A stretch of 64,000 bases of DNA from contig NW_027327626.1 of assembly GCF_047675955.1 (NCBI RefSeq), forward strand, positions 248,001-312,000. Reading direction: 5' to 3'. The stretch's first letter is position 1. Every line of letters begins with the position of its first letter. The notes beneath the pieces were generated by a model. That model was not told where the DNA came from. It was given only the letters and a program-made list of their open reading frames with translations, and did not search any database. Both the position numbers and the translations under genes were made by a program. The stretch comes from Chlorocebus sabaeus. Lineage: Eukaryota > Chordata > Mammalia > Primates > Cercopithecidae. Below, in pieces: positions 23,701 to 35,934 of this stretch.

Positions 23701-24762
23701 GAAACTGCTCTGTGTTCTGTTAATTCATCTCACAGAGTTACATCTTTCCCTTCAAGAAGCCTTTCGCTAATGCTGTTCTTGTGGAATTGGCAAAGGGATA
23801 TTTGGAAGCCCATAGAGGGCTATGGTGAAAAAGGAAATATCTTCCGTTCAAAACTGGAAAGAAGCTTTCTGAGAAACTGCTCTGTGTTCTGTTAATTCAT
23901 CTCACAGAGTTACATCTTTCCCTTCAAGAAGACTTTCGCTAAGGCTGTTCTTGTGGAATTGGCAAAGGGATATTTGGAAGCCCATAGAGGGCTATGGTGA
24001 AAAAGGAAATATCTTCCGTTCAAAACTGGAAAGAAGCTTTCTGAGAAACTGCTCTGTGTTCTGTTAATTCATCTCACAGAGTTACATCTTTCCCTTCAAG
24101 AAGCCTTTCGCTAAGGCTGTTCTTGTGGAATTGGCAAAGGGATATTTGGAAGCCCATAGAGGGCTATGGTGAAAAAGGAAATATCTTCCGTTCAAAACTG
24201 GAAAGAAGCTTTCTGAGAAACTGCTCTGTGTTCTGTTAATTCATCTCACAGAGTTACATCTTTCCCTTCAAGAAGCCTTTCGCTAAGGCTGTTCTTGTGG
24301 AATTGGAAAAGGGATATTTGGAAGCCCATAGAGGGCTATGGTGAAAAAGAAAATATCTTCCGTTCAAAACTGGAAAGAAGCTTTCTGAGAAACTGCTCTG
24401 TGTTCTGTTAATTCATCTCACAGAGTTACATCATTCCCTTCAAGAAGCCTGTCCCTAAGGCTGTTCTTGTGGAATTGGCAAAGGGATATTTGGAAGTCCA
24501 TAGAGGGCTATGGTGAAAAAGGAAATATCTTCCGTTCAAAACTGGAAAGAAGCTTTCTGAGAAACTGCTCTGTGTTCTGTTAATTCATCTCACAGAGTTA
24601 CATCTTTCCCTTCAAGAAGCCTTTCGCTAAGGCTGTTCTTGTGGAATTGGCAAAAGGATATTTGGAAGCCCATAGAGGGCTATGGTGAAAGAGGAAATAT
24701 CTGCCGTTCAAAACTGGAAAGAAGCTTTCTGAGAAACTGCTCTGTGTTCTGTTAATTCATCT
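17710..24762 (+). repeat. Zone 6: mosaic of first-family cassettes with some second-family members
   Basis: A monomers occur at 20290 (as CAGAAAGCC), 21494, 23214 and 24763, spaced 1204, 1720 and 1549 bp (7, 10 and 9 monomers, the last plus 1 bp). Between about 18400 and 18830 are AACCTG, a rare CACCGAGTT with CGCTTAGG, and GTAGCCATTCG monomers. From about 19090 come W/Y-hybrid, Z, a, b, S, c-like and d-like monomers, a shortened version of the 17-monomer order that lacks X, e and f. T, U and V monomers recur after each A. There is no unrelated sequence. Confidence 0.7.
23214..23386 (+). repeat. A-type cassette monomer with the only 1-bp insertion found (173 bp)
   Basis: The bases GCTAAGGTTGAAGAAGG replace GCTATGGTGAAAAAGG, adding one base and destroying the pJalpha-like box. 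The monomer also has GAATTATCAAAGG in place of GAATTGGCAAAGG. It is the only length gain seen; all other length changes are losses. Confidence 0.65.
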
Positions 24763-27700
24763 CACAGAGTTACATCTTTCCCTTCAGGAAGCCTGTCGCT
24801 AAGGCTGTTCTTGTGGAATTGGCAAAGGGATATTTGGATGCCCATAGAGGGCTATGGTGAAAAAGGAAATATCTTCCGTTCAAAACTGGAAAGAAGCTTT
24901 CTGAGAAACTGCTCTGTGTTCTGTTAATTCATCTCACAGAGTTACATCTTTCTCTTCAAGAAGCCTTTCGCTAAGGCTGTTCTTGTGGTATTGGCAAAGG
25001 GATATTTGGAAGCCCATAGAGGGCTATGGTGAAAAAGGAAATATCTTCCGTTCAAAACTGGAAAGAAGCTTTCTGAGAAACTGCTCTGTGTCCTGTTAAT
25101 TCATCTCACAGAGTTACATCTTTCCCTTTAAGAAGCCTTTCGCTAAGGCTGTTCTTGTGGAATTGGCAAAGGGATATTTGGAAGCCCATAGAGGGCTATG
25201 GTGGAAAAGGAAATATCTTCCGTTCAAAACTGGAAAGAAACTTTCTGAGAAACTGCTCTGTGTTCTGTTAATTCATCTCACAGAGTTACATCTTTCCCTT
25301 CAAGAAGCCTTTCGCTAAAGCTGTTCTTGTGGAATTGGCAAAGGGATATTTGGAAGCCCATAGAGGGCTATGGTGAAAAAGGAAATATCTTCCGTTCAAA
25401 ACTAGAAAGAAGCTTTCTGAGAAACTGCTCTGTGTTCTGTTAATTCATCTCAAAGAGTTACATCTTTCCCTTCAAGAAGCCTGTCGCTACGGCTGTTCTT
25501 GTGGAATTGGCAAAGGGATATTTGGAAGCCCATAGAGGGCTACGGTGAAACAGGAAATATCTTCCGTTCGAAACTGGAAAGAAGCTTTTTGAGAAACTGC
25601 TCTGTGTTCTGTTAATTCATCTCACAGAGTTACATCTTTCCCTTCAAGAAGCCTGTCGCTAAGGCTGTTCTTGTGGAATTGGCAAAGGGATATTTGGAAG
25701 CCCATAGAGGGCTATGGTGAAAAAGGAAATATCTTCCGTTCAAAACTGGAAAGAAGCTTTCTGAGAAACTGCTCTGTGTTCTGTTAATTCATCTCACAGA
25801 GTTACAGCTTTCCCTTCAAGAAGCCTTTCGCTAAGGCTGTTCTTGTGGAATTGGCAAAGGGATATTTGGAAGCCCATAGAGGGCTATGGTGAAAAAGGAA
25901 ATATCTTCCGTTCAAAACTGGAAAGAAGCTTTCTGAGAAACTGCTCTGTGTTCTGTTAATTCATCTCACAGAGTTACATCTTTCCCTTCAAGAAGCCTTT
26001 CGCTGAGGCTGTTCTTGTGGAATTGGCAAAGGGATATTTGGAAGCCCATAGAGGGCTATGTTGAAAAAGGAAATATCTTCCGTTCAAAACTGGAAAGAAG
26101 CTTTCTGAGAAACTGCTCTGTGTTCTGTTAATTCATCTCACAGAGGTACATCTTTCCCTTCAAGAAGCCTTTCGCTAAGGCTGTTCTTGTGGAATTGGCA
26201 AAGGGTATTTGGAAGCCCATAGAGGGCTAGGGTGAAAAAGGAAATACCTTCCGTTCAAAACTGGAAAGAAGCTTTCTGAGAAACTGCTCTGTGTTCTGTT
26301 AATTCATCTCACAGAGTTACATCTTTCCTTTCAAGAAGTCTTTCGCTATGGCTGTTCTTGTGGAATTGGGAAAGGGATATTTGGAAGCCCATAGAGGGCT
26401 ATGGTGAAAAAGGAAATATCTTCCGTTCAAAACTGGAAAGAAGCTTTCTGAGAAACTGCTCTGTGTTCTGTTAATTCATCTCACAGAGTTACATCTTTCC
26501 CTTCAAGAAGCCTTTCGCTAAGGCTGTTCTTGTGGAATTGGAAAAGGGATATTTGGAAGCCCATAGAGGGCTATGGTGAAAAAGGAAATATCTTCCGTTC
26601 AAAACCTGAAAGAAGCTTTCTGAGAAACTGCTCTGTGTTCTGTTAATTCATCTCACAGAGTTACATCTTTCCCTTCAAGAAGCCTGTCGCTTAGGCTGTT
26701 CTTGTGGAATTGGAAAAGGGATATTTGGAAGCACATAGAGGGCTATGATGAAAAAGGAAATATCTTCCGTTCAAAACTGGAAAGAAGCTTCCTGGGAAAC
26801 TGCTCTGTGTTCTGTTAATTCATCTCACAGAGTTACATCTTTCCCTTCAAGTAGCCATTCGCTAAGGCTGTTCTTGTGGAATTGGCAAAGGGATATTTGG
26901 AAGCCCATAGCGGGCTATGGTGAAAAAGGAAATATCTTCCGTTCAAAACTGGAAAGAAGCTTTCTGAGAAACTGCTCTGTGTTCTGTTAATTCATCTCAC
27001 AGAGTTACATCTTTCCCTTCAAGAAGCCTTTCGCTGAGGCTGTTCTTGTGGAATTGGCAAAGGGATATTTGGAAGCCCATAGAGGGCTATGGTGAAAAAG
27101 GAAATATCTTCCGTTCAAAACTGGAAAGAAGCTTTCTGAGAAACTGCTCTGTGTTCTGTTAATTCATCTCACAGAGTTACATCTTTCCCTTCAAGAAGCC
27201 TTTCGCTAAGGCTGTTCTTGTGGAATTGGCAAAGGGATATTTGGAAGCCCATAGAGGGCTATGGTGAAAAAGGAAATATCTTCCGTTCAAAACTGGAAAG
27301 AAGCTTTCTGAGAAACTGCTCTGTGTTCTGTTAATTCATCTCACAGAGTTACATCTTTCCCTTCAAGAAGCCTTTCGCTAAGGCTGTTCTTGTGGAATTG
27401 GCAAAGGGATATTTGGAAGCCCCTAGAGGGCTATGGTGAAAAAGGAAATATCTTCCGTTCAAAACTGGAAAGAAGCTTTCTGAGAAACTGCTCTGTGTTC
27501 TGTTAATTCATCTCACAGAGTTACATCTTTCCCTTCAAGAAGCCTGTCGCTAAGATGTTCTTGTGGAATTGGCAAAGGGATATTTGGACGCCCATAGAGG
27601 GCTATGGTGAAAAAGGAAATATCTTCCGTTCAAAACTGGAAAGAAGCTTTCTGAGAAACTGCTCTGTGTTCTGTTAATTCATCTCACAGAGTTACATCTT

Positions 27701-30262
27701 TCCCTTCAAGAAGCCTGTCGCTAAGGCTGTTCTTTTGGAATTGGCAAAGGGATATTTGGAAGCCCATAGAGGGCTATGGTGAAAAGGGAAATATCTTCCT
27801 TTCAAAACTGGAAAGAAGCTTTCTGAGAAACTGCTCTGTGTTCTGTTAATTCATCTCACAGAGTTACATCTTTCCCTTCAAGAAGCCTTTCGCTAAGGCT
27901 GTTCTTGTGGAATTGGCAAAGGGTATTTGGAAGCCCATAGAGGGCTAGGGTGAAAAAGGAAATACCTTCCGTTCAAAACTGGAAAGAAGCTTTCTGAGAA
28001 ACTGCTCTGTGTTCTGTTAATTCATCTCACAGAGTTACATCTTTCCTTTCAAGAAGTCTTTCGCTATGGCTGTTCTTGTGGAATTGGGAAAGGGATATTT
28101 GGAAGCCCATAGAGGGCTATGGTGAAAAAGGAAATATCTTCCGTTCAAAACTGGAAAGAAGCTTTATGAGAAACTGCTCTGTGTTCTGTTAATTCATCTC
28201 ACAGAGTTACATCTTTCCCTTCAAGAAGTCTTTCGCTAAGGCTGTTCTTGTGGAATTGGCAAAGGGATATTTGGAATCCCATAGAGGGCTATGGTGAAAA
28301 AGGAAATATCTTCCGTTCAAAACCTGAAAGAAGCTTTCTGAGAAACTGCTCTGTGTTCTGTTAATTCATCTCACAGAGTTACATCTTTCCCTTCAAGAAG
28401 CCTGTCGCTTAGGCTGTTCTTGTGGAATTGGAAAAGGGATATTTGGAAGCACATAGAGGGCTATGGTGAAAAAGGAAATATCTTCCGTTCAAAACTGGAA
28501 AGAAGCTTTCTGAGAAACTGCTCTGTGTTCTGTTAATTCATCTCACAGAGTTACATCTTTCCCTTCAAGTAGCCATTCGCTAAGGCTGTTCTTGTGGAAT
28601 TGGCAAAGGGATATTTGGAAGCCCATAGAGGGCTATGGTGAAAAAGGAAATATCTTCCGTTCAAAACTGGAAAGAAGCTTTCTGAGAAACTGCTCTGTGT
28701 TCAGTTAATTCATCTCACAGAGTTACAACTTTCCCTTCAAGAAGCCTTTCGCTAAGGCTGTTCTTGTTTAATTGGCAAAGGGATATTTGGAAGCCCATAG
28801 AGGGCTATGGTGAAAAAGGAAATATCTTCCGTTCAAAACTGGAAAGAAGCTTTCTGAGAAACTGCTCTGTGTTCTGTTAATTCATCTCACAGAGTTACAT
28901 CGTTCCCTTCAAGAAGCCTTTCGTTGAGGCTGTTCTTGTGGAATTGGCAAAGGGATATTTGGAAGCCCATAGAGGGCTATGGTGAAAAAGGAAATATCTT
29001 CCGTTCAAAACTGGAAAGAAGCTTTCTGAGAAACTGCTCTGTGTTCTGTTAATTCATCTCACAGAGTTACATCTTTCCCTTCAAGAAGCCTTTCGCTAAG
29101 GCTGTTCTTGTGGAATTGGCAAAGGGATATTTGGAAGCCCATAGAGTGCTATGGTGAAAAAGGAAATATCTTCCTTTCAAAACAGGAAAGAAGCTTTCTG
29201 AGAAACTGCTCTGTGTTCTGTTAATTCATTTCACAGAGTTACATCTTTCCCTTCAAGAAGCCTTTCGCTAAGGCTGTTCTTGTGGAATTGGCAAAGGGAT
29301 ATTTGGAAGCCCATAGAGGGCTATGGTGAAAAAGGAAATATCTTGCGTTCAAAACTGGAAAGAAGCTTTCTGAGAAACTGCTCTGCGTTCTGTTAATTCA
29401 TCTCACAGACTTACAACTTTCCCTTCAAGAAGCCTTTCGCTAAGGCTGTTCTTGTGGAATTGGAAAAGGGATATTTGGAAGCCCATAGAGGGCTATGGTG
29501 AAAAAGGAAATATCTTGCGTTCAAAACTGGAAAGAAGCTTTCTGAGAAACTGCTCTGTGTTCTGTTAATTCATCTCACAGACTTACAACTTTCCCTTCAA
29601 GAAGCCTTTCGCTAAGGCTGTTCTTGTGGAATTGGAAAAGGGATATTTGGAAGCCCATAGAGGGCTATGGTGAAAAGGAAATATCTTCCGTTCAAAACCT
29701 GAAAGAAGCTTTCTGAGAAACTGTTCTGTGTTCTGTTAATTCATCTCACCGAGTTACATCTTTCCCTTCAAGAAGCCTGTCGCTTAGGCTGTTCTTGTGG
29801 AATTGGAAAAGGGATATTTGGAAGCCCATAGAGGGCTATGGTGAAAAAGGAAATATCTTCCGTTCAAAACTGGAAAGAAGCTTTCTGAGAAACTGCTCTG
29901 TGTTCTGTTAATTCATCTCACAGAGTTACATCTTTCCCTTCAAGTAGCCATTCGCTAAGGCTGTTCTTGTGGAATTGGCAAAGGGATATTTGGAAGCCCA
30001 TAGAGGGCTATGGTGAAAAAGGAAATATCTTCCGTTCAAAACTGGAAAGAAGCTTTCTGAGAAACTGCTCTGTGTTCTGTTAATTCATCTCACAGAGTTA
30101 CATCTTTCCCTTCAAGAAGCCTTTCGCTAAGGCTGTTCTTGTGGAATTGGCAAAGGGATATTTGGAAGCCCATAGAGGGCTATGGTGAAAAAGGAAATAT
30201 CTTCCGTTCAAAACTGGAAAGAAGCTTTCTGAGAAACTGCTCTGTGTTCTGTTAATTCATCT
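24763..30262 (+). repeat. Zone 7a: first-family cassette, then second-family units
   Basis: It starts A, GTGGTATTGG, T, U, then the CpG-rich monomer at 25451 (here CAAAGAGTT) and a GTTACAGC monomer. Second-family order runs from GGGTATTT near 26203 through CGCTATGG, AACCTG, CGCTTAGG, GTAGCC (with TAGCGGGC) and CGCTGAGG to CTAAGATG at 27514, and again from there to about 29230. Two successive CTTGCG/CTTACAAC monomers follow, then a CACCGAGTT/CGCTTAGG pair near 29750 like that at 18568. A 1-bp deletion (GGTGAAAAGGAAAT) is at about 29672. Confidence 0.65.
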
Positions 30263-32842
30263 CACAGAGTTACATCCTTCCCTTCAAGAAGCCTGTCGCT
30301 AAGGCTGTTCTTGTGGAATTGGCAAAGGGATATTTGGAAGCCCTTAGAGGGCTATGGTGAAAAAGGAAATATCTTCCTTTCAAAACTGGAAAGAAGCTTT
30401 CTGAGAAACTGCTCTGTGTTCTGTTAATTCATCTCACAGAGTTACATCTTTCCCTTCAAGAAGCCTTTCGCTAAGGCTGTTCTTGTGGAATTGGCAAAGG
30501 GATATTTGGAAGCCCATAGAGGGCTAGGGTGAAAAAGGAAATATCTTCCGTTCAAAACTGGAAAGAAGCTTTCTGAGAAACTGCTCTGTGTTCTGTTAAT
30601 TCATCTCACAGAGTTACAACTTTCCCTTAAAGAAGCCTTTCGCTAAGGCTGTTCTTGTGGAATTGGCAAAGGGATATTTGGAAGCCCATAGAGGGCTATG
30701 GTGAGAAAGGAAATATCTTGCGTTCAAAACTGGAAAGAAGCTTTCTGAGAAACTGCTCTGTGTTCTGTTAATTCATCTCACAGACTTACAACTTTCCCTT
30801 CAAGAAGCCTTTCGCTAAGGCTGTTCTTGTGGAATTGGCAAAGGGATATTTGGAAGCCCATAGAGGGCTATGGTGAAAAAGGAAATATCTTCCGTTCAAA
30901 ACTGGAAAGAAGCTTTCTGAGAAACTGCTCTGTGTTCTGTTAATTCATCTCACAGAGTTACATCTTTCCCTTCAAGAAGTCTTTCGCTAAGGCTGTTCTT
31001 GTGGAATTGGAAAAGGGATATTTGGAAGCCCATAGAGGGTTATGGTGAAAAAGGAAATATCTTCCGTTCAAAACCTGAAAGAAGCTTTCTGAGAAACTGC
31101 TCTGTGTTCTGTTAATTCATCTCACAGAGTTACATCTTTCTCTTCAAGAAGCCTGTCGCTAAGGCTGTTCTTGTGGAATTGGCAAAGGGATATTTGGAAG
31201 CCCATAGAGGGCTATGGTGAAAAAGGAAATATCTTCCGTTCAAAACTGGAAAGAAGCTTTCTGAGAAACTGCTCTGTGTTCTGTTAATTCATCTCACAGA
31301 GTTACATCTTTCCCTTCAAGAAGCCTTTCGCTAAGGCTGTTCTTGTGGAATTGGCAAAGGGATATTTGGAAGCCCATAGAGGGCTATGGTGAAAAAGGAA
31401 ATATCTTCCGTTCAAAACTGGAAAGAAGCTTTCTGAGAAACTGCTCTGTGTTCTGTTAATTCATCTCACAGAGTTACATCTTTCCCTTCAAGAAGCCTTT
31501 CGCTAAGGCTGTTCTTGTGGAATTGGCAAAGGGATATTTGGAAGCCCATAGAGGGCTATGGTGAAAAAGGAAATATCTTCCGTTCAAAACTGGAAAGAAG
31601 CTTTCTGAGAAACTGCTCTGTGTTCTGTTAATTCATCTCACAGAGTTACATCTTTCCCTTCAAGAAGCCTTTCGCTAAGGCTGTTCTTGTGGAATTGGAA
31701 AAGGGATATTTGGAAGCCCATAGAGGGCTATGGTGAAAAAGAAAATATCTTCCGTTCAAAACTGGAAACAAGCTTTCTGAGACACTGCTCTGTGTTCTGT
31801 TAATTCATCTCACTGAGTTACATCATTCCCTTCAAGAAGCCTGTCCCTAAGGCTGTTCTTGTGGAATTGGCAAAGGGATATTTGGAAGTCCATAGAGGGC
31901 TATGGTGAAAAAGGAAATATCTTCCGTTCAAAACTGGAAAGAAGCTTTCTGAGAAACTGCTCTGTGTTCTGTTAATTCATCTCACAGAGTTACATCTTTC
32001 CCTTCAAGAAGCCTTTCGCTAAGGCTGTTCTTGTGGAATTGGCAAAAGGATATTTGGAAGCCCATAGAGGGCTATGGTGAAAAAGGAAATATCTGCCGTT
32101 CAAAACTGGAAAGAAGCTTTCTGAGAAACTGCTCTGTGTTCTGTTAATTCATCTCACAGAGTTACATCTTTCCCTTCAGGAAGCCTGTCGCTAAGGCTGT
32201 TCTTGTGGAATTGGCAAAGGGATATTTGGATGCAGATAGAATGCTATGGTGAAAAAGGAAATATCTTCCGTTCAAAACTGGAAAGAAGCTTTCTGAGAAA
32301 CTGCTCTGTGTTCTGTTAATTCATCTCACAGAGTTACATCTTTCCCTTCAAGAAGCCTTTCGCTAAGGCTGTTCTTGTGGAATTGGCAAAGGGATATTTG
32401 GAAGCCCATAGAGGGCTATGGTGAAAAAGGAAATATCTTCCGTTCAAAACTGGAAAGAAGCTTTCTGAGAAACTGCTCTGTGTTCTGTTAATTCATCTCA
32501 CAGAGTTACATCTTTCCCTTTAAGAAGCCTTTCGCTAAGGCTGTTCTTGTGGAATTGGCAAGGGGATATTTGGAAGCCCATAGAGGGCTATGGTGGAAAA
32601 GGAAATATCTTCCGTTCAAAACTGGAAAGAAGCTTTCTGAGAAACTGCTCTGTGTTCTGTTAATTCATCTCACAGAGTTACATCTTTCCCTTCAAGAAGG
32701 CTTTCGCTAAAGCTGTTCTTGTGGAATTGACAAAGGGATATTTGGAAGCCCATAGAGGGCTATGGTGAAAAAGGAAATATCTTCCGTTCAAAACTGGAAA
32801 GAAGCTTTCTGAGAAACTGCTCTGTGTTCTGTTAATTCATCT
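30263..32842 (+). repeat. Fifteen-monomer string repeating 1033-3612
   Basis: The order W-X-Y-Z-a-b-S-S-d-e-f-A-S-T-U repeats 1033-3612 with a standard monomer where c stood; both strings are 2,580 bp. Their starts lie 29,230 bp apart. Private changes accumulated here: AGAAAGGAAAT in Y, CTCTTCAAG in b, GAAACAAGC with GAGACACTG in d, GATGCAGATAGAATGC in A, and GAAGGCTTTCGC in U. The T monomer has regained or kept the HindIII site. Confidence 0.75.
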
Positions 32843-34217
32843 CACAGAGTTACATCTTTCCCTTTAAGAAGCCTTTCGCTAAGGCTGTTCTTGTGGAATT
32901 GGCAAAGGGATATTTGGAAGCCCATAGAGGGCTATGGTGGAAAAGGAAATATCTTCCGTTCAAAACTGGAAAGAACTTTCTGAGAAACTGCTCTGTGTTC
33001 TGTTAATTCATCTCACAGAGTTACATCTTTGCCTTCAGGAAGCCTTTCGCTAAAGCTGTTCTTGTGGAATTGGCAAAGGGATATTTGGAAGCCCTTAGAG
33101 GGCTATGGTGAAAAAGGAAATATCTTCCGTTCAAAACTGGAAAGAAGCTTTCTGAGAAACTGCTCTGTGTTCTGTTAATTCATCTCACAGAGTTACATCT
33201 TTCCCTTCAAGAAGCCTGTCGCTACGGCTGTTCTTGTGGAATTGGCAAAGGGATATTTGGAAGCCCATAGAGGGCTACGGTGAAACAGGAAATATCTTCC
33301 GTTCGAAACTGGAAAGAAGCTTTCTGAGAAACTGCTCTGTGTTCTGTTAATTCATCTCACAGAGTTACATCTTTCCCTTCAAGAAGCCTGTCGCTAAGGC
33401 TGTTCTTGTGGAATTGGCAAAGGGATATTTGGAAGCCCATAGAGGGCTATGGTGAAAAAGGAAATATCTTCCGTTCAAAACTGGAAAGAAGCTTTCTGAG
33501 AAACTGCTCTGTGTTCTGTTAATTCATCTCACAGAGTTACAGCTTTCCCTTCAAGAAGCCTTTCGCTAAGGCTGTTCTTGTGGAATTGGCAAAGGGATAT
33601 TTGGAAGCCCATAGAGGGCTATGGTGAAAAAGGAAATATCTTCCGTTCAAAACTGGAAAGAAGCTTTCTGAGAAACTGCTCTGTGTTCTGTTAATTCATC
33701 TCACAGAGTTACATCTTTCCCTTCAAGAAGCCTTTCGCTGAGGCTGTTCTTGTGGAATTGGCAAAGGGATATTTGGAAGCCCATAGAGGGCTATGGTGAA
33801 AAAGGAAATATCTTCCTTTCAAAACTGGAAAGAATCTTTCTGAGAAACTGCTCTGTGTTCTGTTAATTCATCTCACAGAGGTACATCTTTCCCTTCAAGA
33901 AGCCTTTCGCTAAGGCTGTTCTTGTGGAATTGGCAAAGGGATATTTGGAAGCCCATAGAGGGCTATGGTGAAAAAGGAAATATCTTCCGTTCAAAACTGG
34001 AAAGAAGCTTTCTGAGAAACTGCTCTGTGTTCTGTTAATTCATCTCACAGAGTTACATCTTTCCCTTCAAGAAGCCTTTCGCTAAGGCTGTTCTTGTGGA
34101 ATTGGCAAAGGGATATTTGGAAGCCCATAGAGGGCTATGGTGAAAAAGGAAATATCTTCCGTTCAAAACTGGAAAGAAGCTTTCTGAGAAACTGCTCTGT
34201 GTTCTGTTAATTCATCT
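32843..34217 (+). repeat. T, U and CpG-rich monomers before the 10-monomer units
   Basis: The run is T (with a 1-bp deletion, GGAAAGAACTTTC, near 32971), U, the CpG-rich GAAACAGG/TTCGAAAC monomer at 33186, standard, GTTACAGC, CGCTGAGG and CAGAGGTAC monomers. The same order, with losses, follows the T monomers near 13760 and 25110, so it is a recurring connector between the two families. Confidence 0.65.
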
Positions 34218-35934
34218 CACAGAGTTACATCTTTCCCTTCAAGAAGCCTGTCGCTAAGATGTTCTTGTGGAATTGGCAAAGGGATATTTGGACGCCCATA
34301 GAGGGCTATGGTGAAAAAGGAAATATCTTCCGTTCAAAACTGGAAAGAAGCTTTCTGAGAAACTGCCCTGTGTTCTGTTAATTCATCACACAGAGTTACA
34401 TATTTCCCTTCAAGAAGCCTGTCGCTAAGGCTGTTCTTTTGGAATTGGCAAAGGGATATTTGGAAGCCCATAGAGGGCTATGGTGAAAAGGGAAATATCT
34501 TCCTTTCAAAACTGGAAAGAAGCTTTCTGAGAAACTGCTCTGTGTTCTGTTAATTCATCTCACAGAGTTACATCTTTCCCTTCCAGAAGCCTTTCGCTAA
34601 GGCTGTTCTTGTGGAATTGGCAAAGGGTATTTGGAAGCCCATAGAGGGCTAGGGTGAAAAAGGAAATACCTTCCGTTCAAAACTGGAAAGAAGCTTTCTG
34701 AGAAACTGCTCTGTGTTCTGTTAATTCATCTCACAGAGTTACATCTTTCCTTTCAAGAAGTCTTTCGCTATGGCTGTTCTTGTGGAATTGGGAAAGGGAT
34801 ATTTGGAAGCCCATAGAGGGCTATGGTGAAAAAGGAAATATCCTCCGTTCAAAACTGGAAAGAAGCTTTCTGAGAAACTGCTCTGTGTTCTGTTAATTCA
34901 TCTCACAGAGTTACATCTTTCCCTTCAAGAAGCCTTTCGCTAAGGCTGTTCTTGTGGAATTGGAAAAGGGATATTTGGAAGCCCATAGAGGGCTATGGTG
35001 AAAAAGGAAATATCTTCCGTTCAAAACCTGAAAGAAGCTTTCTGAGAAACTGCTCTGTGTTCTGTTAATTCATCTCACAGAGTTACATCTTTCCCTTCAA
35101 GAAGCCTGTCGCTTAGGCTGTTCTTGTGGAATTGGAAAAGGGATATTTGGAAGCACATAGAGGGCTATGGTGAAAAAGGAAATATCTTCCGTTCAAAACT
35201 GGAAAGAAGCTTTCTGAGAAACTGCTCTGTGTTCTGTTAATTCATCTCACAGAGTTACATCTTTCCCTTCAAGTAGCCATTCGCTAAGGCTGTTCTTGTG
35301 GAATTGGCAAGGGATATTTGGAAGCCCATAGAGGGCTATGGTGAAAAAGGAAATATCTTCCGTTCAAAACTGGAAAGAAGCTTTCTGAGAAACTGCTCTG
35401 TGTTCTGTTAATTCATCTCACAGAGTTACATTTTTCCCTTCAGGAAGCCTTTCGCTGAGGCTGTTCTTGTGGAATTGGCAAAGGGATATTTGGAAGCCCA
35501 TAGAGGGCTATGGTGAAAAAGGAAATATCTTCCGTTCAAAACTGGAAAGAAGCTTTCTGAGAAACTGCTCTGTGTTCTGTTAATTCATCTCACAGAGTTA
35601 CATCTTTCCCTTCAAGAAGCCTTTCGCTAAGGCTGTTCTTGTGGAATTGGCAAAGGGATATTTGGAAGCCCATAGAGGGCTATGGTGAAAAAGGAAATAT
35701 CTTCCGTTCAAAACTGGAAAGAAGCTTTCTGAGAAACTGCTCTGTGTTCTGTTAATTCATCTCACAGAGTTACATCTTTCCCTTCAAGAAGCCTTTCGCT
35801 AAGGCTGTTCTTGTGGAATTGGCAAAGGGATATTTGGAAGCCCATAGAGGGCTATGGTGAAAAAGGAAATATCTTCCGTTCAAAACTGGAAAGAAGCTTT
35901 CTGAGAAACTGCTCTGTGTTCTGTTAATTCATCT
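34218..35934 (+). repeat. 10-monomer second-family unit (1,717 bp)
   Basis: This has the same order as 14619-16336 with private markers AACTGCCCTG, CATCACACAG, TTCCAGAAG, ATCCTCCGTTC and TTGGCAAGGGATAT, the last a third 1-bp deletion that makes the unit 1,717 bp. The markers AACTGCCCTG, CATCACACAG, TTCCAGAAG and GGCAAGGG also appear in the next unit, showing direct tandem duplication. Confidence 0.8.

Noticed and set aside
23582..23770. ATG-started 62-codon frame
   Set aside because: The ATG comes from one substitution (TTTATGAAGCC for TTTAAGAAGCC) in a T monomer; the rest is satellite.
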